A DNA stretch of 25,177 nt from Paramacrobiotus richtersi (Eukaryota; Tardigrada; Eutardigrada; Parachela; Macrobiotidae): NCBI GenBank assembly GCA_034698045.1, contig JAQGAU010000654.1, positions 1 through 25,177 on the forward strand. Reading direction: 5' to 3'. Under the pieces are notes generated by a model, which was not told the origin of the DNA, did not search any database, and saw nothing but the letters and a program-made list of their open reading frames with translations. The position numbers and the translations under genes are program-made. This document shows, piece after piece, positions 7,666 to 18,700 of the stretch (positions are counted from its first letter, which is position 1; each line of letters opens with the position of its first letter).

Positions 7666-10600
7666 TCATAATTTCACGACAGTCCGGGAACCGGCGGAGT
7701 TTGGTCGGGGCGCTGCCGTGAGCGGTGCACACAATGAGCACTCGCTGCGATGCAGCAGGCGACACTGCCGTCCGTCGTACAACTCCACCAGTTTCTCAAA
7801 AGCGGCGGACGCCACGGGCACAGCCAGGTCGGGAAGACGGGAGAGGGTGCCGGGTAAGAGCAGGCGGTGCGGACAGATCAGGTCCTGGGAAGACATGCGG
7901 TGGATCATGGATGACCACTTGAGTTTCGATAACCACTCTGTAAACAAGAACAGACTGGTAACTTGATCGGTGTAATTCAGACCGTTCGTGGAATCCTACT
8001 TCTTGTGCCGTGAGATGCCCACTACATTGTGAAACTGAATTAATATTTTTATTAACATTTTTAAATTAAAAATGTTTTGATTAAAAAATCTGAACAAAAA
8101 AATTAAAAATTTCAATTAACATGTAGTTCATTAATAATGCCATTAATATTACTTCAATTAAATAATTTTATTTAATTTTGTAATATTTTAATCAGTAATT
8201 TTGGTGATGTTTCGCTTTCCATTCCAACATCATCCTCTCCCTTGTCATAAAAATATTCATATTATAATTGTTTATTTCTTCTTATTCTCGGTTTTTCTTT
8301 CATTGTGTTCTCATTTCTTCTCGGAAAAGATCCTCCAGCAGAAATTTTCCAGCCTTATCAAACTTGTCCATTTACTACGCTTCTTTTCGAAGTTCTGCAC
8401 CAAGTTTTATGAAATATTTCGACTGCCACATCCTAACTTCATAGTTTTCAGTTAATTTATAATAATGCACTGTGGATCTACAGCATTTCCTACCTTTACT
8501 GATCAGCGGCACATGCTGGTCAAACCGGGCAAACATGGCCGCCGGGAACATGTGCTGAGATCGTCGCGACATTCCCTCCCACCCTTCAGCTCCAGCAGCA
8601 TCGGACGGGAGATGTCGCAAGGATTTGGATAACTGGGATAATCTCTCGTTTTTCTCGGGATCCAGTTGGGAGTAGAACAACATATACGCCTCCGTGTCGG
8701 TAATGACGGAACCGGCCACTTCCGTGACATCGGCGTCGTTGCACATGTACCACTTGGCCCCGTTGTCCCGGTCGCCCATCTTGGCGTAGCAGGTGTAGTG
8801 GCCGCTGGATAGTGTGGAGCCCGAGTGGGATATGACGGCACGCAGCTCGTATTTGGTGGTGAAATCCATGTTGAACATGGAGGGATCCAGGAGGTCATCG
8901 CAGGGGAAATCCACTCTGTTTAGGTTCCAGAATATCAACAAATTCATTCCATGTGATACTTGCTGATCGAACGTCTTTATCATTAGTTCCATTTTTAGAA
9001 ATAATAAACAAGAAAACTTGTTTCATTTGTGATGTTTATTTAATTCTGTGGAAGATTGTGGCCAGCTTTATAACCAATTTTTGTAAATTTCATCAGTCAT
9101 CCAGATCGGAAATAAATTATTTTTTTGAATATTATTTAGGATTTTTTCCCATTTCGGGTTATTGTTTATTTTAATGTTATTAATCTTTAGTTAGTCACGA
9201 AGTAATAATTCGTTAAAAACTAGCTCAATCAAAAACAAATCATAAGCAACCTTCATATCCAATCTTTGAATAATTTTTACAAAATTAATTAGTCATCCAG
9301 CTATGAAATAAATGATTTTTTAAATATTACTTAGGATTTTTTCCGTTTCGGGTTATCGTTTATTGTGATGTTATTAATCTCTGGGTATTCTCGTAGTAAT
9401 AAATCTTTAAAACTAGCTTAATCAGAAACAGATAACAAGCGACCTTCGTTTCCAATTTTTGAATTCTTTTTCCAAAATTAATCAGTCATCCAGCTATGAA
9501 ATAAATTATTTTTAAATATTAATTAGGATTTCTTCCCATTTAGGGTTATCGTTTATTTTGATGTGATTAATCTCTAGTTATTCTCGTAGTAATAATTCCA
9601 TAAGAACTAGTTTAATCAAAAACAGATGATAATGACGCATCAGAACTTACAAATCATGAATCTTCCGGTCCGGATTGGTGAACGCCCCGAGAAACGCCCC
9701 CGAATTGTCATATTTAAACCGTTTAAAATGGATAATCAACACCTCCGGCAGCCGGGAAATCCTGATATTCTTCACGGCATCCGTCTCCCTCTTACACCCA
9801 TCACACTTGTACCGATTCTCCCCACTCAAAAACTCTGGCCGGAACTCATTCCTCAAGCAACTCATCAGTCCCACCCGGCGCTTGGCATGCCCCGTCTTCA
9901 GACTCAACCACTTAGGCCACCGGGTCGCCTTCTCCTTGGGCTTGTCATCCACGACCACCTCATCCCCGAACCCGTTATCAGTGAGCTCGGCCAGCTGCTC
10001 CGGACTGGGAATGGACACCTCGAGCATCTGAAAGTTCTCGTAGCGGGTGGAGATCTCGCCGCAGGATTGGCACTCGATACTGACGGCGAAATCCCCGTAG
10101 AACACGTCCTGGATGATGCTGCGGTGGGTGATGAGTTTGGTGGGACGAGGGGGGATGGAGGGCGAGGGGAGATCGGGGGTGTCGGGCTCCATGTAGTCGT
10201 CCGTGTTTTCACATAATGTGGAATCCTAAGAACAAGACATCTTTGAAAAGATGATGGATACGTTATCTTTGGTGCCAGGGAAAAATAACAGCATTTTTTC
10301 AGAGTGAGCTGAGTTGGCATCACGGACAAAGTCAAATCTGGTGCCGAATATCATCATCGACCGCTGCTGTTTACAGGAAAGTGAGTATTTTGGCGTACAG
10401 TTCAGATGACTCGCTTTTGGCAGAAACTATTCGGAAAAAATATAAATAATTTTCTTTGATTCTGTGTTTCATATTATTACCAAGAATTTATGTGCATTGC
10501 CTGTACTTTTATCAATTTATTTTAGTAATGCGAATCACACACTGGTTGAATTATGTCTATAAAAATCCCTAAAGACATGAAAAATGTTTTCATAATTTTA

Positions 10601-12684
10601 CAAAAATTGGTAATAATATTAAGTGTTTGTGAGTCATTATTAAAAATGCCCAGGCTAAAGCGAGATCTCGTAAATTTTCAGGTGAGATGCCAAAAGTGCG
10701 AAATTAGCCCGATTCATCGGTACTCGTACTTCCCACGCCAGAATACTACTTCAATAGTCAATGTACGTGTTGATTTACCCGAGTCGAGTCGCCATCATCT
10801 TCGAGGAGGCTTCCGTGACCGTTGGGAATTCCATTGGACACTCCAGAATCTTCTTCCCCGTTCAGCTGCATCATGGAATCTTCGGACATCAAGCTCATAC
10901 AGCTTTCGTAGTCGCTCTTGGTGCTGCTGGCTGTCCCGTCATCTTCATCAAACGTTTCTTCGGATAACTGGAATACGGGATATTTCAGCTCTTCATGTAT
11001 CCTGAAAAAGAAATGGACATACAGTACACCGAAAAAACCTACTTAAATTACTATTTATTCTCCGCATTCTCAGAAATCAAGAAAATAACAATTTCCACAA
11101 TGCAAAATAACTAAAAGCTCGGTAAATTTCCGGAAATAATTCCAGATAAAAAAGCCACCGATAAATCGCAAAGCCACACGCAAAGCACGTGGAAAACTGA
11201 AGCCCCGATCACAGTCAAAATTCCGAGAAGCACCGTTCAAAAAAAGCTGGCAAGTAACTTCAACACAGAGAAAATATCCTTTAGAAAACGAAATACGTTC
11301 AAGATCAATCTAATCTTCCAGCGCGAATCTTCAGCGAACATCCCAACGATGGTCGTACTAATATTTTAAAATATCAAAATTTTCTAAAATGTTGTGCTGT
11401 TTCGGGACATCCGAAAACAAGTCTCAAAATCCAGAACTTGCAAGAACGACCGAAATTTAAAATTTTATAACTTAATATTCAATGTTGAATTAATTTCAGA
11501 TTTAATATTAAATATAATGCCTTGTATTTCCATGATACAAAATGAAAAACATCATTAATCTTACCTGTCCAATAAACACGAAATAAACTCCTGAGCATCA
11601 TGCTGATTCCCCGCACCAAACTGGGGATACACTTTTCTCAGTGCCGTCATCAGGTGCGACGGGGAGAAGGAGTCGTTGCTGTTCCGCAGTAGCAGCAGGG
11701 ACGAGACGACCTGACTGTACTCGACGGTGAGCAAGGGGGGCAACTTGTTGCTGTGCACAATGCAGCTCTCCTGCAGCGCGCTAAGGAGGCCCTGACGCTG
11801 CTCGACGAGGCCCTGGATCTTGTTGAACTGGTCCACCAGGTAGCCCGTGAAAGGCTGGCACACCAGCAGCGCTTGGAGGGCCGCGTTGGCGTAGCAGGTG
11901 TTGCCGATGTTGAAGATTCCGGCAGGGACTGCAAAAACGCGTTTAAACAAAAACAAAAAAATACAGAATTGAGAATCATCATATTATGTTATTTTCTGTT
12001 CGTTCGAAAGAAGACTGTTAAAACAACTGATTTGTTTTAATTTTTTTTACAACCAGGATGTAACAGTAATATCCTCAGTCTGGAAAGCGAAAGTTCCGAA
12101 AAGCCATGAATTAAAAAAAGAGCCACAAATTTTCGATTTCGACATGCTTTTGAACTGTTTAATGTCTTCCCGACTCTTCAGCCTGACTAAACAGTAAAAA
12201 CGCTCAACTCGAACTTCAAAATTCGTTCCACAATTCAAGGCTAATTGTTTCTCGGTTACAACTTTTGGACCAAAAATTCAAAATGGTTTTCAGTTTTCAC
12301 TTTTCAGTATTTGAAAATTAAATGGAGATTAATTCCGGTGTATAAGCGGGGTTCCCCAGTGCTATCGCGCTTAACGGAATACGATACAGTGAACACATCA
12401 GTTCCGCGCTGAAATGGTACTGCCCCAATACTGCTGTTCCTGCGACAGGAATCCTGTCTTATTATTCACATTAATTTTACAGACAAGCCCTCACCTCCAT
12501 CTTCAAGCAATTTATCCTCAATTTGATTCTGCAAATTTCCACCGTATTCCACATCTTGCTGTTGTAACTGAAGAGAATCAATGACAGCACGATGGCGCTC
12601 AACGGCGAACTGGTTCTGAATGCATTTCAGCAGCGATTGCAAGTGCATTCCGGGGATAGGGCATAAAACATCCCACAAAACCAT
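7666..12684 (-). CDS. Ubiquitin carboxyl-terminal hydrolase, USP20/USP33-like (about 681 aa)
   Basis: Cysteine deubiquitinase of peptidase family C19. Coding exons: 12495-12684 (exon begins about 12696 after a TTGCAG acceptor), 11565-11928, 10779-11001, 9651-10225, 8494-8915, 7666-7937; all phases agree. The Cys box is at 64-84 (FNIGNTCYANAALQAL, nucleophile Cys75), followed by QHDAQEF (172-178). An acidic insert spans 196-285. The Zn-finger cysteine pairs are CQSC (311-314) and CDGC (400-403). The His box is SSGHYTCY (His490), then WYMCNDADVTEV, where the usual third catalytic Asp aligns with Asn510. One DUSP domain follows (about 586-661, ISKEWLSK...LICPH...CSLC). Family members usually have an N-terminal ZnF-UBP and two DUSPs; neither the ZnF-UBP nor the second DUSP is visible here. 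The start at 12684 is the first in-frame ATG of the exon; a further upstream coding exon cannot be excluded. Confidence 0.9.
7938..8493 (-). other. Last intron of the USP gene, AT-rich
   Basis: A 556-bp GT-AG intron (donor GTAGGA, acceptor TTTACAG). It is strongly AT-rich at 8035-8200 and has a pyrimidine-rich plus-strand stretch at 8215-8330. No gene or repeat unit is seen in it. Confidence 0.8.
9060..9635. repeat. Three tandem copies of a ~195-bp repeat inside a USP intron
   Basis: The anchor AGTCATCCAG recurs at 9095, 9291 and 9484 (periods 196 and 193 bp). Each anchor is followed by GAAATAAAT, TAGGATTT(C/T)TTCC, GGGTTAT(C/T)GTTTATT, ATTAATCT and CTAG(C/T)T(C/T)AATCA(A/G)AAACA. Copies differ by scattered substitutions and small indels. 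The third copy ends just before the splice donor at 9650. The repeat belongs to intron 8916-9650, which at 735 bp is the longest of the gene. Confidence 0.9.
10226..10778 (-). other. USP intron, 553 bp
   Basis: GT-AG intron between the acidic-insert exon (donor GTAAAT) and the Zn-finger exon (acceptor TTCTTAG). AT-rich; nothing further seen. Confidence 0.8.
11002..11564 (-). other. USP intron, 563 bp
   Basis: GT-AG intron (donor GTAAGA, acceptor TTTTTCAG) after the Cys-box exon. AT-rich; nothing further seen. Confidence 0.8.
11929..12494 (-). other. USP first internal intron, 566 bp
   Basis: GT-AG intron (donor GTGAGG, acceptor TTTTTGCAG). The phase 1 G before it plus TC after it makes Val64, directly preceding PAGIFNIGNTCY. 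Short open frames inside it are not coding by any sign I can see. Confidence 0.8.
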
Positions 12685-12696
12685 AGAATCGTAATT

Positions 12697-13681
12697 CTGC
12701 AATGATTAACCAAATTTTATCAAGGAGTATCTCGCTCAGATGGGAAATCTGAAGTTTCAGTCATCTGAATGGCACTGATGACTGAATGGACAGTGAATGC
12801 CGTTTTGAGGTGTTGACTGAATTTGGACCGTTGCAGTTGGAATAAGTAATGCGCAGTCGAACAAAAAAGTGAAAAAACTGCTACTGAGTTATATATTCAC
12901 ACTAAAGAATCCAATTATATCTTCAGTTGCACGAAATGTTAGTAAAAAAGCGAAACATCTTAAAATTTAAAAACCACAGACAACAGTTGCAGATTGCATT
13001 TCAGTGATTTCACAGGTGACAGATCATAGATGATAGTTGATAGATGATAGATCCTCTCCTGAGGCTGAGCCGCTGAGGAGCTGACGGAAAATGCCGAAGT
13101 CTATCGCAGAAGTCGATGTCGACTCAAGCCACAATGACTAGTGTCACTCCGAGTTTGTGAATTAGTACGCATCGACCCGATTCGAGTCACTCGACCGTAC
13201 CAGTCTCAGTGGCAGTCTGTATGTAAGCGGGCACGCAGAAATCACGGAGTCACGGTATGTACAATACAGTAATTGGCATTAATTGTTATGTAACATAACA
13301 ACATAACTTATGTTGCGAAAGAAATCAATTAGAAGATAACGCATGTAGTACTAATATTCATAATTTTATGTCGATTACTTACCACAATATTATGCTCCAC
13401 ATTTGAACCCCTTAAATTAATTCAGCGGCAGTTTTGCGGTTCAGCCCAAGATGTATGCATTCACCGGGATACTCTACCGTTCCCCATGTACCGCTCTGCC
13501 ACCATGGCCATATGTAGTAGCGCAACAACAAAAAATTAAAAAATCAGACAATAACAGACAAGTACGGCAATAAACCCCAATTAAAGAATATGAATTCACC
13601 AACGCAAACATAAAGAGATATCCAAAACAAAAAGACACAAGAACGGTCACGGTTCGGTAATCGGTATCTAATTAATGGGAT
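12697..13681. other. Intergenic stretch: USP 5' flank and Ly6 gene 3' flank
   Basis: No coding exon is visible here, including none for a ZnF-UBP domain. It probably holds the USP 5' untranslated exon and promoter, but the transcription start cannot be placed. A short GATA-rich run (AGATGATAG-like repeats, 13020-13052) and a CAGTCAT/ATGACTG inverted pair (about 12760-12786) are the only local structure seen. Confidence 0.4.
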
Positions 13682-14922
13682 TTATAAAAGCTTAAACAAA
13701 AGAACAAGCAAGCTGCACGGAAGCGAGATCTGCCAGTGTTTGGCGGGAACAGCTACATTGCACAGATTGGTGTCACACAGACAGATCCTGCCGGTATAGG
13801 TTTCCGGCTTCATGGGATCTTTGGAGCCGGTAATGTTGGTGCAAGCGTTTCTCTGGATATCGCCCGGCTTGAACTGCTCCATAATGCTGTACGCTACGCA
13901 TCCGCGTGTTGTATGGCCTGCAAATTTGATAATAAATAATCATAAATTATTGCAAAAAACTGTGGCTGAGAAATAAATTCAAACCGCTGAGAAATCACTA
14001 CATTTATAAGGATCTCCGCGGCCGCTATAAATGCCGACGCGCCGAATTTTGGCTTTTTAATTAATCGATAAGGTTTGTGTGCAAAGACTTACTTTAATAA
14101 TTTAATTAAATAATTTCATAAAAAATATAAAAATTTTCAAAAAAATTTATTTTAAATTTTAAAAAAATTTTTTAATTAAATAATTTTTATTAAATTTATC
14201 CGGGATTTTACTAAAAAATCGAGATGAATCTTTTTATAAAATTTGTCAAGAGATATGAATTCACAATGTCGTACCTTGATAAAAGACATCATCCTGCGTG
14301 ACAACTCCTTCAAATTTGAAGCAGGAATCCAACAGCGTGGTGCATAACTGTTCCTGCATACCGGAAGCATAGGGACACGACTGGTCAATGCATGTGAAAC
14401 ATTTCAGAGCCCAACCTGCAAATAAAAGCTCGCGTTTAATGATCTGAATCGATTCCACCAGATTACAACCGATGATTCATATGTGCGATCGATGGGAATC
14501 GATCGCGAATGAGCAACAGTTTGCTGTGATTTCAGGAAAATATTGTTCAGGAGTAATATGAATGGTAGATAAAGATTAATACACCATATTCTATCAAAGC
14601 GGGCTTTTATATTCAATCATACAATTAATTCCGGCATTGATTACGATGAGACTATAATTTCATTCTGTTTATCTTCAAATTGTTGTGAACAACTGATTGG
14701 TCATTAAATTAGAAGCCCGAGATATCAATCAAAAAGCGCAAATTAGTCTATCTATTAAAACCTATGATCTGTAATCTATATATTTAGACAACGTAAGTCG
14801 ACACATTTCGATCACTCCTACGCATGAAATTATGATATCGGGTTTCAACGGTTACCTCGTTTGCATAATCCAGAAAGCAGTGCCCCAATAATTACAGTCC
14901 ACGAAACATTTCTCAACTCCAT
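13682..14922 (-). CDS. GPI-anchored Ly6/uPAR-domain protein (147 aa)
   Basis: Three exons: 14856-14922, 14275-14415, 13682-13917; phases 1 and 1 agree. Exon 1 gives a signal peptide (MELRNVSWTVIIGALLSGLC). Exons 2-3 give one three-finger Ly6/uPAR (LU) domain. It has ten cysteines in the usual order: LKCFTC, QSC, QLC, DSC, RGC, NAC, ICLC and the terminal LCN, where Asn follows the last Cys as in this family. The C-terminus is hydrophobic (ISLPCSLLVLLF), as expected for GPI attachment. Such proteins act at the cell surface as modulators of channels, receptors or septate junctions in invertebrates, but the exact role cannot be read from sequence. The introns are AT-rich (357 and 440 bp). Confidence 0.9.
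14485..14506. repeat. 9-bp inverted repeat with 4-nt loop in the Ly6 intron
   Basis: GCGATCGAT, GGGA, ATCGATCGC: perfect 9-bp arms in the first intron of the Ly6 gene (14416-14855). Probably incidental. Confidence 0.7.
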
Positions 14923-15762
14923 TCTTGATAGTGCCACAACGTCAACAGGACACAAGCCCTCCAAAAGTGTTATGGATCCGCCGAGACGCTTTGCATTCGC
15001 GGTTTTATGGTGCTGTATTTAGCTCACTTGCCTCTACCGATCGATATGTTTACAGCAATAAAGTGAGAAAAAAATGTGCGCCGAACTATTGAAACTTGAA
15101 AGAGACAGAGAGAACGGAATGGTAAGTTGGAAGCAGATCAACAGGCAACATGTCGCACTGACTTCCGCTGGGTTGCCGGCAATCGTTTTCCGCCTTCTGT
15201 GTTTTGAGATATAATAGCAAAAGCACTGATTCATCGCCTGACTCAGCCGTTATCATGGCTAGAAAAACGTGCACCCTGCGCGATCGATCTGGACATTTCA
15301 AGGTGGAGTCTTGTACAATCCGTTAAGTATACATAATCAAGGAAACATACGCGCGTCTGATACAGTCTAGGCTTTTTGATTTGGTCATAATATTTCAACG
15401 TGGCATATTGGCAAATTTTAACGTAACAATTCGATAATCTCCAGAACATCATGATCGATATCGAATTCAACAAGTCATGGCCGGCGCATTGCATAAAAAG
15501 ATGCAGTTTCTCGTGTCCACTATGAAAAGCAATTTTATTTGTAATTTCTGAAAACCGAGAAATCCATAGTTGCCAACGCTAACAAATAACAAATCACAAC
15601 CAGGGTTAAGAAAAGCAGCTAAAGGTTATGAAAGCACCAACTTCTTGATCCAAATTCTTCACCAATGACTCATACTATCGCTAATCAATTCGGCCGATCG
15701 ATCGTTACCGCCTTCGATGGCGGCCGCCCTTCCCGTCATTCCGCCATCCGCAGGCTCACAGC
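14923..15762. other. Intergenic: Ly6 promoter side and apextrin-gene 3' end
   Basis: No coding frame with support on either strand. The part nearest 15762 is the 3' untranslated region of the apextrin-like gene, and the part nearest 14923 is the 5' flank of the Ly6 gene. Confidence 0.5.
15534..15539 (-). terminator. Polyadenylation signal AATAAA of the apextrin-like gene
   Basis: A minus-strand AATAAA lies about 225 bases after the stop codon at 15763-15765, giving a plausible 3' untranslated region. Confidence 0.55.
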
Positions 15763-18700
15763 CTAGAAATCCAAGTAATCAACCACCTGCCTGAGAAAAT
15801 GCTGATAAAAATCCAACCGTTTGGACAATGTATAATAGCAGAAATGCCACTGCCAGTCCCCATGGATACTGGTCAGTCCCGGATGAGCGCCGTATCCACC
15901 CATCCGGCAGCCTTGGTATGTATCCTCACAGTCCGTAAACAGCCACATGGGCTCGGCATCCATGTTCCACACCCGCTGACACTGCCGTCCCGGGCGCAGC
16001 AGGAAGAACGGCCGACTGGTGGGCAGGTGGATGGGATTGTCGGGATCACCGTCCTGCCGGCAGCAGAAGTAATACCGGGTGTTTTCCGTGAAGAGTCCGT
16101 CCGGTAGGGTGCCCTGGTTGGCGTTACCGTTGTTGTAGGATTCGTCGTCATGGTCGGTGAAGCTGGGCTTGAAACCGGCGGGGCAGGTGCCTTTTTTGAA
16201 GACGCAGTACTCGCCCGCGGGGAAGTCGGGCTCGCGGAGGGAAAACGGCATGGTTTTGGTGCAGAACTGCAGGCGGACGCCTTCGGGGGATAGCTTGCTG
16301 GTGGTGCGGTCCGGGAGGCTGAAGGACCAGTCGTTGCGGTTGTTGTGGTCTTCCGAGTCCTACGGCGATAAAATCTGTTATAAAATGTACAGTCGGTAGT
16401 AACGTCTAGTCACTACGGTAGTGTGGAACATTAATCAGGCGCTAATCGATCTATGTACAGCGTCGACGTCGACGTCGAGTGTTTCTGTTCGTATAACTAT
16501 GTCATCAGTGCGGAATTCACATGTTAGTTTTATTGTATGCAGGTAATGTACTCCTTCATGCGCACATTCGGATAAGTTTTTATTTGATTTTTAGAATTTC
16601 CCACTGTTTATGTTAAAAAAGCCGGTTCTTCGTGACTACTTCCATGTAATATACGGAATATTGATCGTATTTCAGTACGTATGTACATTAAAACTGTTGG
16701 TGAGAAACCACTTTGAATTAATTCACGTGATGAAATGCTCACCTGGAACCTACTTCCTTTCTCCCAGTGCCCATCCGGACACCCTTCGGCCGCCTCCAAC
16801 AACGCATACGTCCCAGCCGGCCACTTTAACCCAGTCTCTTCGTCCACCACATACTCCGGTCTGGCCGTTGTCCGCGTCGTCCGGGGCACCGTTGTCGGTT
16901 TGGTTCTTCGCGGTTTCGTCGGCGGCTCATCTATAAATCCTGGTACCACTTCTCGAGGTCTCGCGACAACCGTGGTCGTCGGTAACGGATTCATTATTAA
17001 AGGTCTCGCTACGGGAGTCGTTGTCGGTATGGTGGCAGTTAACACCGGGTACGGCCGTTCCGGTACACTCGGGACTTCCTTTCCGTAATCGATTATGGCT
17101 GTATTGAGATTGCTTTGCAGTGAAGCTATCATGTTCTCGTTGTTGAGTAGCTGATTACATTCCGGTGGTGGATTGGACGCAAGGATTCTTGGTTTCGTCA
17201 CAAAGTAGCTTATATTCTTTAGCGTAATCAGAATCGGCGCGTTTGCTTTGGAAGCCACGGTGCTGTCAGCAGTGACCTTTCTTCGCGCTGCTTCCATTGC
17301 AGTTTGGACCTTCTCTTCGGTTACCAATTCTCCGACCCTGGGAGTCATTTCCTGGATGACAACACTCTGGGGGATCGTCGTTCGGGTTACGGTAATGCTG
17401 CCGTACCGGAGTTTGACCATGATATGGGTACCGAATTCTTTGAGAAAGCTGATGTAGTTTGAAGGGCTGTAGGTCACGGGGAGTTCGCAAATGGCGGAGA
17501 GAAAATGAGGATCTAGAATTTGGTCGGGGTCGCGGTAGTTCAGGGACACTTCATTGGAGGCGTTCAGTTGGACGGTGTCGAAGGCGGTGTTGCCGGAAGT
17601 AAAGAGTTGTGTGAGCTGCTGCATCGAGCCGCCTTTGCCGCTGACTTTGCTCGTCAGTTCCACCTAAAGAATTAGTTCACGTTTCGCATACCTTTAGTGG
17701 TACAGTGAATTATATACAAAACATTGAGACCGCCCGTTAGTTTTGGTGGTGAGGACTTCTTAAATACTTACCGGTAGCGTATCCGGGATTCGAATGAACT
17801 TTACAATTTCCTTCTGATAATCTCTTCCCGACCAGATAGCATACTGCAACTTTTCCGACGCCGTGATACTAGCGCAACTCAACCCGCTGCTGCAGTACGT
17901 TCTCTTCCCAGTGACACACGGCGCCTTCTGTAGCAGCGCCGGTGTAAAGTGTACACCGGAATCGACATGGGACGCCAGGGGATCGGCAGCGAATATGTCG
18001 TACCCACGACCTACGAGGGACACTTCTGCGGATGAACTGCACCCGTCGGGTAAAGGTTCCGCTGACCGGCTTTGCGCAAAAGCGATGCGGGCTTGGACTT
18101 CCGCTGGCCAGAGGAAGAAGTCGGGTTGTGTCGTTTGCAGGCGTCGTCGGCTTTCGCGGGCGTAGTCGACCAGGGCGCGGCCGAGGTTGGCGCGGATGGT
18201 GGAGATTTTTGTAGCGGCGGTGCCGTCCGTGTCGTCCTGGATCAAATGCCTGAAGATATGTAGAATCATGATATAATTATGGGCCATTAACAGCGCTTCA
18301 CATGTAGAAGTACCTCTACAACGAGCTGCAGTAGTCGAGCTTAAAGTGTGGTACTCGCGTGTCAGACGATAAATTTTTATCCGGTTTAACTAATAACATT
18401 AGTTTTCATAAGCCATTTATTGCACTGGCGTACAGTTTTCGGTACATTTCAGATATATAAAAGTTCTGTTTCTCCGTTTTTAATTATAACGGTTAAATTA
18501 AATGTGCTGGCCGGTTGTCTATGGTACTCATAATATACACATGTAGAGCTTGTCAATGCACAGTACAGTAATGCTGCTATGCACGCAGTTGTGTGCAGTA
18601 TAAAAACATTTCATTGTACATTTTTTAACAATACCGATTAGCAAAGCGTATTGTCAGACCAAAGTTTCAGAAGTTCGAAAATGAAATTCATAACTTTATA

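Noticed and set aside
15034-15494. Overlapping minus-strand frames between the Ly6 and apextrin genes
   Set aside because: Short, no domain, no consistent splice sites. The region is better explained as flanking and untranslated sequence.
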